Source of the DNA: Bryobacterales bacterium
GTDB taxonomy: Bacteria > Acidobacteriota > Terriglobia > Bryobacterales > Bryobacteraceae
Reading direction: 5' to 3'
DNA: 64,000 nt
Assembly (NCBI GenBank): GCA_020847045.1
Contig: JADLCT010000108.1
Coordinates: forward strand, 19,001 to 83,000
Shown here: positions 49,986 through 57,025 of the stretch, piece by piece
Numbering within the stretch: position 1 is the stretch's first letter
Layout: each line of letters begins with the position of its first letter
The notes under the pieces: model-generated
Databases searched by the model: none
What the model was told of the DNA's origin: nothing
Seen by the model: the letters and a program-made list of their open reading frames with translations, nothing else
Position numbers and translations under genes: made by a program

Positions 49986-50942
49986 GTGGTGTCCGTTCTC
50001 ATCGGCATCGCGCGGCTGGCCTCGCAGGGGCAACTCATCGAGGCTAAGCGCGCGGTCGATTACCGAACACTCCCTTCCCGCGGCATCCTGAACCGCTGCA
50101 ACAGCGCCAGGGTGCCGTTTTCTTGGACCATCAACCCCTACCGCGGCTGTGAGTTCGCTTGTAAGTACTGCTATGCGCGTTTCACCCACGAATTCCTGGA
50201 ACTGCGCGAGCCCGAGGACTTCGAGAACCGGATCTTCGCCAAGCAGTTCACGCTCGACCGCTTGCGGCAGGACCTGGCCCGTGTCCGCTCGGGCGAGGCC
50301 ATTGGCATCGGCACGGCGACCGATCCCTACCAGCCGGCCGAGCGGCGATATGGCTTGACGCGCCGCGTTCTGCGGGCGCTTGCCGGCACGTCAGGACTGA
50401 GGCTCTTTCTCACCACGAAATCCAATCTCGTCACGCGGGACCTGGAGCTGCTCACCGAGGTGCACACGCGCCACAGCCTGCACATCGGCATGACCATCAC
50501 CACGCTCGATGAACGTCTGGCCCGCGCTATGGAGCCGCGCGCGCCTGGGCCCGGGCCGCGGCTGGAGGCCGTCCGGACCCTCTCCCGCGCGGGCCTGCAT
50601 GTGGGCGTGCAGAGCGCCCCCATCCTGCCCCGCATCAACGACGGCGAAATCGAGGCGCTGGCATGCGCGGCGGCCTCGGCGGGCGCGCGCACTTTCATGG
50701 CTTATGGCGTGTTCTTGCGGCCGTGCGCTTTGCGCGTCTTCCTGCCCTTCCTGGCGGAGAGTTTTCCGCACCTGCTCCGCAAGTATGAACAGCAGTTTGC
50801 GCGCGGCGCCTTTCTCCGCGGAGGCTATCCGGAACGCCTCGCCGAACGTGTCCGCGCCGCCCGCGCGAAGGCCGGACTGGCCGAACGCCACGCCTTCGCT
50901 CCGGCCCCGCTGGAATCTGTTCAAATGGCGCTTCCATTCTGA
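49986..50942 (+). CDS. SPL-family radical SAM protein
   Basis: This 318-residue protein has the radical-SAM cluster motif CEFACKYCYA at about residues 55-64, with SWTINPYRGC preceding it, as in SPL-like (spore photoproduct lyase-related) proteins common in non-sporulating bacteria. IGTATDPYQPAERRYGLTRRVLRAL and TTKSNLVTRDLELL match that family, whose function outside Bacilli is unknown. The start is GTG at 49986 (or 49989); there is no Shine-Dalgarno. Stop and next gene are separated by 14 bases. Confidence 0.88.
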   Translation: MVSVLIGIARLASQGQLIEAKRAVDYRTLPSRGILNRCNSARVPFSWTINPYRGCEFACKYCYARFTHEFLELREPEDFENRIFAKQFTLDRLRQDLARVRSGEAIGIGTATDPYQPAERRYGLTRRVLRALAGTSGLRLFLTTKSNLVTRDLELLTEVHTRHSLHIGMTITTLDERLARAMEPRAPGPGPRLEAVRTLSRAGLHVGVQSAPILPRINDGEIEALACAAASAGARTFMAYGVFLRPCALRVFLPFLAESFPHLLRKYEQQFARGAFLRGGYPERLAERVRAARAKAGLAERHAFAPAPLESVQMALPF

Positions 50943-50956
50943 TATGCTGCCTCGTC

Positions 50957-52063
50957 ATGAACCGCCGACAGTTTCTCGCTTCCGCGCCGGCCATGGCCGC
51001 CGCTGCTCCGATGGCCGCCCAAATCGGGGGCCTTACCGACCCGCGCACGGATTACAAACCCGGCAGGGCCGTGATGGTGGTGGGCTGCCAGCGCGGTCCC
51101 ACCAGCGAGATGATGCTGAAGCTCTGGAAGCGGAGCGGCGTGAATGACATTTGCGGCGTCGTGCCGGTGGGGCCCCGGGGCTACATGGAGGTGGACGACA
51201 TTCACAAGGTGGCGGAACTCTGCGGCAAGCACGGCGTGAAGCTGATGATGACCGAGCTCAACGGTCTTGCGTCGTCCTACATCGGCCGAGCCGTGAACCC
51301 GTCCATCATGATGGGCAAAAGTCCGGATCGCGATCGCGCCATCGAGAACTGCTGCATGTCGCTGCGCAATTGCGCCAAGGCGGGACTGCCCGCCGTGAAG
51401 TACAACATGTCGGTGCTCGGCGTGTTGAGCACGGCCCGCGTGCCCGGCCGCGGCGGTTCCATGGCCCGCGCCTGGGACCTCGACAAAGCCCCGCGCGATC
51501 TGCCCCTCACCGAAGCCGGACCCTCCATGGGCGACGCCATGTGGGAGCGCATCACCTACTTCCTCGATCGCACCATCCCCGTCGCCAACGAATACAAGGT
51601 CCGCATGGCCTGCCATCCGCATGACCCGGGCGTGCCGCCCACCGGCTATCGCGGCGTCGACCGCGTTCTGGGCACCGTGGATGGGCTGAAGAAGTTCGTC
51701 TCCATCCGCGAAAGTCCCTATCACGGCCTGAACTTCTGCCAGGGCACCGTCAGCGAGATGCTGCAAGATCCCGGTAAGGAGATCTTCGACGTCATCCGCC
51801 ACTTCGGCCAGCGCAAGAAGATCTTCAACGTCCACTTCCGCAACATCCGAGGCAAGCGCGACAACTTCGTCGAAACCTATCCGGACGAGGGCGACGTGAA
51901 TTTCTATAAGGCCATCAAGGTCTATAAGGAAGTCGGCTATCCGTACATGATGATGCCGGACCACATGCCCATGCACCCGGACGATCCCGGCGGCCACCAG
52001 GCGTTTTCGTTCTCCTACGGCTACATCAAGGCGCTGATTCAGGCGATGCAGAACGAGGGGTAG
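50957..52063 (+). CDS. Mannonate dehydratase-like TIM-barrel protein with Tat leader
   Basis: This 368-residue protein starts with a Tat leader (MNRRQFLASAPAMAAAAPMAAQ). It has UxuA-like motifs: MACHPHDPG, LNFCQGTVSEM, FNVHFRNIRG and DVNFYKAIKVYKEVGYPYMM followed by PDHMP, which carry the metal and catalytic residues of mannonate dehydratase. That enzyme converts D-mannonate to 2-keto-3-deoxygluconate in hexuronate breakdown, normally in the cytoplasm. The export signal suggests either a periplasmic sugar-acid step or a divergent TIM-barrel with another function. Confidence 0.85.
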   Translation: MNRRQFLASAPAMAAAAPMAAQIGGLTDPRTDYKPGRAVMVVGCQRGPTSEMMLKLWKRSGVNDICGVVPVGPRGYMEVDDIHKVAELCGKHGVKLMMTELNGLASSYIGRAVNPSIMMGKSPDRDRAIENCCMSLRNCAKAGLPAVKYNMSVLGVLSTARVPGRGGSMARAWDLDKAPRDLPLTEAGPSMGDAMWERITYFLDRTIPVANEYKVRMACHPHDPGVPPTGYRGVDRVLGTVDGLKKFVSIRESPYHGLNFCQGTVSEMLQDPGKEIFDVIRHFGQRKKIFNVHFRNIRGKRDNFVETYPDEGDVNFYKAIKVYKEVGYPYMMMPDHMPMHPDDPGGHQAFSFSYGYIKALIQAMQNEG

Positions 52064-52116
52064 CGCACGCCGCCCCTTCGCCCGGCAAAGTGCTTGTCCG
52101 GCCCCGCCAGCCGCGC

Positions 52117-52122
52117 TACTCT
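52117..52122 (+). promoter_or_regulatory. -10 element for the membrane protein/regulator pair
   Basis: TACTCT is preceded by TTGTCC (52094-52099) at a 17-base spacing, a good -35/-10 geometry. The GTG start at 52132 follows GGGAG. Confidence 0.4.
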
Positions 52123-52131
52123 GGGAGTGCC

Positions 52132-52719
52132 GTGTCCCAGCAGCCCGCCGCCTTGCACGACCGCGCCATGGATAACCTGCGCTTCATCCGCAGCGCCATG
52201 GAACGTGCCGGTTCCTTCACCGCCGTGCCCGGCAAAGGCGGCATGGCGATGGGCGCAATCGCGCTGGCCGCCGCCGCCGTGGCTCACCGCCAGGCCGCGC
52301 TCGCGCACTGGATGGGCGTCTGGGTTGCCGCCGCCGCCGCCGCGTCGTTGATTGGCGTGGTGACCATGAACGCGAAGGCCACCTCGGCCGGAACGCCGTT
52401 GCTCACCGCGCCGGGCCGCAAGTTCATTTTCAGCTTTCTGCCTTCCATCGTCACGGGCCTGCTGCTGACGGCCACCCAGACGGCGGAAGGCAGCCGCGCC
52501 CATCTGGCCGGCATGTGGCTTCTGCTCTATGGCTCGGGCGTGCTGGCCGGCGGCGCGCACTCCATCCGAATCATTCAGATTCTCGGCGCGATCTTCCTCG
52601 GACTCGGCGCCTGCGCCCTGTTCACGCCCGCCACGCTGGCCGACTATTGGCTGGCCGCCGGATTCGGCCTGCTCCAAATTGGTTTCGGATACCGTATCGC
52701 AAGGAGGTATGGTGGCTAG
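52132..52719 (+). CDS. Multi-spanning membrane protein, unknown
   Basis: This 195-residue protein has about five hydrophobic segments after a cytoplasmic N-terminus (DRAMDNLRFIRSAMERAGSFTAVPG). Segments include MGAIALAAAAVA, WVAAAAAASLIGVV, GLLLTATQ, LLLYGSGVLAGG and IIQILGAIFLGLGACALF. The start is GTG 52132 with a fair ribosome-binding site (GGGAG); ATG 52168 is an alternative. Its end overlaps the winged-helix regulator gene by 11 bases. Such membrane-protein/transcription-factor pairs are common, with the regulator probably controlling its partner. Function unknown. Confidence 0.8.
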   Translation: MSQQPAALHDRAMDNLRFIRSAMERAGSFTAVPGKGGMAMGAIALAAAAVAHRQAALAHWMGVWVAAAAAASLIGVVTMNAKATSAGTPLLTAPGRKFIFSFLPSIVTGLLLTATQTAEGSRAHLAGMWLLLYGSGVLAGGAHSIRIIQILGAIFLGLGACALFTPATLADYWLAAGFGLLQIGFGYRIARRYGG

Positions 52720-53074
52720 ATCGAACGCAGCCCTGAAGGCGGACTCCCCGGCCATGGGTAAACCCCAGGCGGGCAAGGTTTCCACGCTGGACCGCACGAT
52801 TCACGAGCCCATCCGTCTGGGCATCCTCAGCGCTCTGGCCGTCAACGAGTCGCTCACCTTCAACGAGTTGAAATCTCTGCTTGGCGTGACGGACGGCAAC
52901 CTGAGCGTCCACGCCCGCAAACTGGAAGAGGCCGGCTTCATCGCCTGCCACAAATCCTTCGCCGGACGCACGCCGCGCACAGATTACCGCGTGACGCCCG
53001 ATGGCCAGGCCTCGCTCGAAAAGTACATCGCCCACATGGAGGCGATTCTCAAAGCGGCTAAACCGCGGAAGTGA
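52709..53074 (+). CDS. Winged-helix transcriptional regulator
   Basis: This 121-residue protein has a single winged helix-turn-helix domain: HEPIRLGILSALAVNESLTFNELKSLLGVTDGNLSVHARKLEEAGFI, then a wing (FAGRTPRTDYRVTPDGQASLEKYI). It resembles the small MarR/PadR-like HTH_34 regulators. A strong AAGGAGG is present, but ATG 52709 lies very close to it; GTG 52712 would have better spacing. It overlaps the membrane protein gene and is probably co-transcribed with it. Confidence 0.88.
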   Translation: MVARSNAALKADSPAMGKPQAGKVSTLDRTIHEPIRLGILSALAVNESLTFNELKSLLGVTDGNLSVHARKLEEAGFIACHKSFAGRTPRTDYRVTPDGQASLEKYIAHMEAILKAAKPRK

Positions 53075-53096
53075 GAGCGGCCCGCCCGCGGCCCGG

Positions 53097-53105
53097 TGGT
53101 ACCAT
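53097..53105 (+). promoter_or_regulatory. Extended -10 element of the phosphoesterase gene
   Basis: TGG followed by TACCAT matches the extended -10 pattern seen at other units in this window. The predicted leader is about ten bases before ATG 53120. Confidence 0.3.
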
Positions 53106-53119
53106 CAGTCCATCGCCCG

Positions 53120-53713
53120 ATGAGGCTCCTTTTCTTCTCCGACATTCATAGCGATCTCAAGGCTCTGGAACGGCTCGTCAACGTGGAGGCCGACTACTAC
53201 TTTGCTGCCGGCGATCTGGTGAGTTGGGCGCACGGGCTCGACAAGGCCGGCGAGGTTCTCAAACGCCGCGCCGCCAGGACATATGTGCTGCCCGGCAATC
53301 ATGAATCCGCGGCCGGCATAGCGGCCTTTTGCGAGAGGTTCGGCTTCAACAACTTCCACGGCAAACACGTCCTTGCCGGCGAGTCCTGCGTGGCGGGCCT
53401 CGGCTATTCCACGCCCACGCCCTTCAATACGCCGGGCGAGTACACCGAGGAGCAGATGGCGGCCCAGCTTGGCAAACTCGCCGCGCTCCACCCCCAGGTG
53501 CTCGTCTGCCATTCACCACCAAAAAACAGCCTGCTCGACCGTGCCGGCGAGGGGTTGCACTTCGGCAGCGCTTCCGTGCGCGCATTCATCGAAACCTATC
53601 AGCCCGGTTACTTTTTCTGCGGCCACATTCACGAAGCCGAAGGCGTGGAGGAGCGTATCGGCGCCACCCTCTGCGTGAACGCCGGCAAACGAGGGTATCT
53701 GCTCGAACTGTGA
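53120..53713 (+). CDS. Metallophosphoesterase
   Basis: This 197-residue calcineurin-like phosphoesterase has FSDIHSD, AAGDLVSW, LPGNHES, VCHSPP and CGHIHEAEG, the five conserved blocks that bind two metals. It is compact and lacks a signal peptide, so it is cytoplasmic; substrate unknown. ATG 53120 is the natural start next to the FSDIH strand. The DUF3500 gene follows eight bases after its stop. Confidence 0.92.
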   Translation: MRLLFFSDIHSDLKALERLVNVEADYYFAAGDLVSWAHGLDKAGEVLKRRAARTYVLPGNHESAAGIAAFCERFGFNNFHGKHVLAGESCVAGLGYSTPTPFNTPGEYTEEQMAAQLGKLAALHPQVLVCHSPPKNSLLDRAGEGLHFGSASVRAFIETYQPGYFFCGHIHEAEGVEERIGATLCVNAGKRGYLLEL

Positions 53714-53721
53714 GGTATCGC

Positions 53722-54918
53722 ATGAGATTTCGCATCGCCAGCCTGGCCGCGTTCGCCGCTCTTCTCGCCACTGCCTATCAACAGAACGGTGGCAACCTGA
53801 TGGAACGTTTCCGCGTCATGTCGCGCCAGAGCGAGGAGCGCGGTCTGGCCGCGCCCTTCCGGGGCGTGACGGCGAAGGGAGAAGTGGAGAACGGCCTCTA
53901 TACGGTCCGGTCCACCGGCGTCTCGACGGAACCCGTGCGGCGGGCGGTTGAGGCGTTTCTGGCCTCGCTCGATGGCGGTCAACGCGCGCGCACACAGTTC
54001 AAAGTGGATGATCCGGAGTGGCGCAAATGGATGAACCAGCACTTTTATGTCCGTCAGGGCGTGAGCTTCCTGGAGATGAGCGAGGCGCAGCGCGAAAGCG
54101 CCATCGCCTTGCTGCGCGCCTCCCTCAGCGCCAAGGGCCTGAAATTGACCCGCGACATCATGCGGCTGAACCACACCCTGGGCGAGCTGAACAACAATGA
54201 CTGGGAGCAGTACGGCGAGTGGCGTTATCACCTCACCGTCATGGGTTCGCCTTCGGCCACCGAGCCCTGGGGCTGGCAGTTGGACGGCCACCACGCCATC
54301 ATCAACTACTTCGTCCTGGGAACGCAGGTTGTGATGTCGCCTGTCTTCGTGGGCTCCGAGCCGGCCGTGGCCGAATCGGGCAGGTTCAAAGGCACGGCTA
54401 TCCTACAGCGGGAACAGGACGACGGGCTGAAGATGCTGCTCTCCCTCGACCCCGGCCAGCGCAAGAAAGCCATCATCGAGGTTTCAAAGACGGGCAACGA
54501 CAATCTGGGCGAGGCCTTCAAGGACAATCTGGTGCTGGACTACGCCGGGATTTCCGCCCGCGAAATGACCGCCGCGCAGCAGAAGCAGTTACTGGCTCTG
54601 GCCGGGTTGTACATCGGCAACATGGATGACGGCCACGCCCGCGTGAAGATGAGCGAGGTCAGGAAACACCTGGACCGCACGTATTTCGCCTGGATCGGCG
54701 GCGCGGACGAAGCAAGCGTCTACTACTACCGCATCCACAGTCCCGTCGTGCTCATCGAATTTGACCACCAGAAGCCCGCCAACCTGCGGCATCTGGCCCG
54801 GGATCCGAACCTGCCCAACCGCCAGCATATTCACTGCGTGGTGCGCACTCCCAACGGGAACGATTACGGTAAGGATCTGCTGCGGCAGCACTATCTCACA
54901 CATCCGCACACGGACTGA
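53722..54918 (+). CDS. DUF3500-domain exported protein
   Basis: This 398-residue protein has a probable signal peptide (MRFRIASLAAFAALLATAY) and the DUF3500 domain: GWQLDGHHAIINYFVLG and PVFVGSEPA in the middle, with YYRIHSPVVLIEFDHQ, HIHCVVRTPNGNDYGKDLL near the end, including conserved histidines and aspartates that look metal-binding. DUF3500 has no known function. It lies eight bases after the phosphoesterase stop, so the two are probably co-transcribed. Confidence 0.88.
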   Translation: MRFRIASLAAFAALLATAYQQNGGNLMERFRVMSRQSEERGLAAPFRGVTAKGEVENGLYTVRSTGVSTEPVRRAVEAFLASLDGGQRARTQFKVDDPEWRKWMNQHFYVRQGVSFLEMSEAQRESAIALLRASLSAKGLKLTRDIMRLNHTLGELNNNDWEQYGEWRYHLTVMGSPSATEPWGWQLDGHHAIINYFVLGTQVVMSPVFVGSEPAVAESGRFKGTAILQREQDDGLKMLLSLDPGQRKKAIIEVSKTGNDNLGEAFKDNLVLDYAGISAREMTAAQQKQLLALAGLYIGNMDDGHARVKMSEVRKHLDRTYFAWIGGADEASVYYYRIHSPVVLIEFDHQKPANLRHLARDPNLPNRQHIHCVVRTPNGNDYGKDLLRQHYLTHPHTD

Positions 54919-54959
54919 CCTCCTTGCCGCCTTTGTCAACGAACCTGCTTGCAGGCCGC

Positions 54960-54968
54960 TGGTAAACT
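54960..54968 (+). promoter_or_regulatory. Extended -10 element of the prfB operon
   Basis: TGG followed by TAAACT lies eight bases before ATG 54977. The -35 is not obvious (TTGTCA at 54933 is too far). The leader would be short or absent. Confidence 0.35.
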
Positions 54969-54976
54969 GAAGGTTT

Positions 54977-56111
54977 ATGACCCTGGAAGAGTTGGAAAGA
55001 GAGTACGTTGAGCTCCGCCAGCAAGCCGACGCTGTGCGGAGCTATCTTTGACCCCGCCCGCAAACAGGCCGAGCTGGACAGGACGGAAGCTCTTGTTTCC
55101 GCCCCCGATTTTTGGAACAACCCCGAGAAAAGCCAGAAGCTCCTTCAGGAGCGCAAGCGCCTGGAGGAGGGAATCAACCGCGCCAAGGAGGTGTCGGTTT
55201 TTGTGGACGACATCGACACGATGTTCGAGCTGGGACGCGAGGGCGAGGACATCGCCTCCGACCTGGCGCGGGAGGTCACCCGGTTTCGCGCGCGTCTGCG
55301 CGTGCTCGAAGACAGCATGCTGCTGTCGGGCGAGAACGACGCCAAAAGCGCGATTCTCAACATTCACCCCGGCGCGGGCGGCACCGAAAGCCAGGACTGG
55401 GCCGAGATGCTGCTGCGCATGTACCTGCGATGGGCCGAGCGCAAGGGCTTTAAGGCGGTGATCACGGACCAGTTGGAAGGAGAGGCCGCCGGCATCAAAT
55501 CCGCCACGGTGGAAATCGACGGCGAGAACGCCTACGGCCTGCTGTCGAGCGAGGTGGGTGTTCACCGCCTGGTGCGCATCTCTCCCTTCGATTCGGCGGC
55601 GCGGCGTCACACCTCGTTCGCCAGCGTCTTCGTGATTCCGCAGATTGACGACGACATCAAAATCGACATCAAGCCCGAGGACCTGAAGGTGGATGTCTTT
55701 CGCGCGTCCGGCGCGGGCGGCCAGCATGTGAACCGCACCGAATCGGCCGTGCGCTTCACGCACCTGCCCACCGGGATTGTGGTGCAGTGCCAGAACGAAC
55801 GCTCGCAGCACAAGAACCGCGCCAGCGCGTTAAAGCAGATGAAGGCGCGGCTGTGGGAATTCGAGATGGACAAACGGCGCGCCGAAGAGAAAAAACTGGA
55901 AGACGCCAAGGCCGACATCAACTTCGGCTCGCAGATTCGCAGCTATGTGCTCGCGCCCTACCGGATGATCAAGGACCACCGCACGAAACTCGCCATCGGC
56001 GACGTGGACCGCGTGCTGGACGGCGATCTGGACGAGCTGATGCACGCCTGGCTGGTGTTCAAAAAGACCGGCAAGCTGGCCGGCGATGGCAAGGACGACT
56101 TGCCCGAGTAG
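54977..56111 (+). CDS. prfB: Peptide chain release factor 2, with programmed +1 frameshift
   Basis: Release factor 2 ends translation at UGA and UAA codons. The first 24 codons ([13 protein letters not shown]...) end at an in-frame TGA (55049-55051) in the CTT-TGA-C context; reading continues in the +1 frame at GAC (55050), giving about 377 residues. The main part contains the anticodon-like tripeptide SPF in [12 protein letters not shown] and the catalytic GGQ in [16 protein letters not shown]. This is the known autoregulated frameshift. Annotate as join 54977-55048 with 55050-56111. It is the first gene of an operon with tsaC and a LytS/LytTR pair. Confidence 0.96.
55038..55052 (+). promoter_or_regulatory. 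Programmed +1 frameshift site of prfB
   Basis: A Shine-Dalgarno-like GGAG (55038-55041) sits four bases before the slippery CTT (55046-55048), which is followed by the TGA stop and C. Low RF2 slows termination at TGA and allows slippage. All elements match the classical E. coli site. Confidence 0.92.
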
Positions 56112-56113
56112 CC

Positions 56114-57025
56114 ATGACCGTGCGTGAGGCCGCGGCGCTGATCCGAGCTGGCGGGCTGGTGGCCTTCGCCACGGAAACCGTGTACGGACTAGGCGCCAAC
56201 GCGCTGGACGCCGCCGCCGTGCGGCGCATCTATGAGATCAAGGGAAGGCCCGCCACCAGCCCGCTGATCGTTCACGTGTCCTCTGTCGGGATGGCGCGCG
56301 ATCTCGCCGCCGGGTGGAGCGAACTGGCTGGCCGCCTGGCGGCGCTCTACTGGCCGGGCCCTCTGACGCTGGTGCTTCCGAAACGGCCGCATGTGCCCGG
56401 CGTGGTTACGGCGGGGCTCGACACCGTGGCCTTGCGCATGCCGGCGCATCCGCAGGCTTTGGAGCTGATCGCCACCGCCGGCGTGCCCGTCGCCGCTCCC
56501 AGCGCGAACCGCTTCACGCAACTCTCGCCCACCACGGCGCGCCACGTCCAGGACGCGTTTGAAGGCCGCGTGCCGGTGCTCGACGGCGGGCCGTGCGCGG
56601 TGGGAATCGAGTCCACCGTGCTCTCGCTGGCCGGACCCGCACCGGTGCTGCTGAGGCCGGGCATGATTCCCCGCGATGAGCTGGTGGCGATCGCCGGCCC
56701 GCTAGCCGAGCCGGCGGCCGGACCCGAAGCCGCCGGGGGCGCGCACGCCTCACCCGGCCAGCACGAGCGCCACTATCAGCCGCGTACGCCGCTGTACCTC
56801 GATCACGGCGAAGGCCGTCCGGGACGTGGTTTGCTGCTGCGCCACGGCCGCGAACTGCCCGCCACCGCCAGCGAATACGCCGCGCGCCTGTACGGCATCC
56901 TGCACGAGGCCGACGCGGCGGGCTACGATTGGATCGCCATCGAGCCGCCGCCGGGCGGCGCCGTGTGGGAAGGGATTCGCGACCGTCTGCAACGCGCCGC
57001 CGCTAGGCGCACCGAAGGGACATGA
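56114..57025 (+). CDS. tsaC: L-threonylcarbamoyladenylate synthase (Sua5/YwlC type)
   Basis: This 303-residue enzyme makes threonylcarbamoyl-AMP for t6A37 of tRNAs that read ANN codons. The YrdC-like domain (about 1-185) has ATETVYGLGANA, IKGRPATSPLIVHV, WPGPLTLVL, RMPAHP and APSANRFTQLSPTTA. A C-terminal Sua5 domain follows a linker with HERHYQPRTPLYL. The start is two bases after the prfB stop, and its stop overlaps the LytS gene start (ATGA), so it is co-translated with both. Confidence 0.95.
   Translation: MTVREAAALIRAGGLVAFATETVYGLGANALDAAAVRRIYEIKGRPATSPLIVHVSSVGMARDLAAGWSELAGRLAALYWPGPLTLVLPKRPHVPGVVTAGLDTVALRMPAHPQALELIATAGVPVAAPSANRFTQLSPTTARHVQDAFEGRVPVLDGGPCAVGIESTVLSLAGPAPVLLRPGMIPRDELVAIAGPLAEPAAGPEAAGGAHASPGQHERHYQPRTPLYLDHGEGRPGRGLLLRHGRELPATASEYAARLYGILHEADAAGYDWIAIEPPPGGAVWEGIRDRLQRAAARRTEGT

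Noticed and set aside
48374..50038. Long open frame antisense to sulfatase 3
   Set aside because: Same reason: no recognisable domain, and the opposite strand encodes an intact sulfatase.
55008..55049. prfB as a simple gene starting inside 55008-55049
   Set aside because: The upstream frame from ATG 54977 and the CTT-TGA-C site show that the real product is made by frameshifting.
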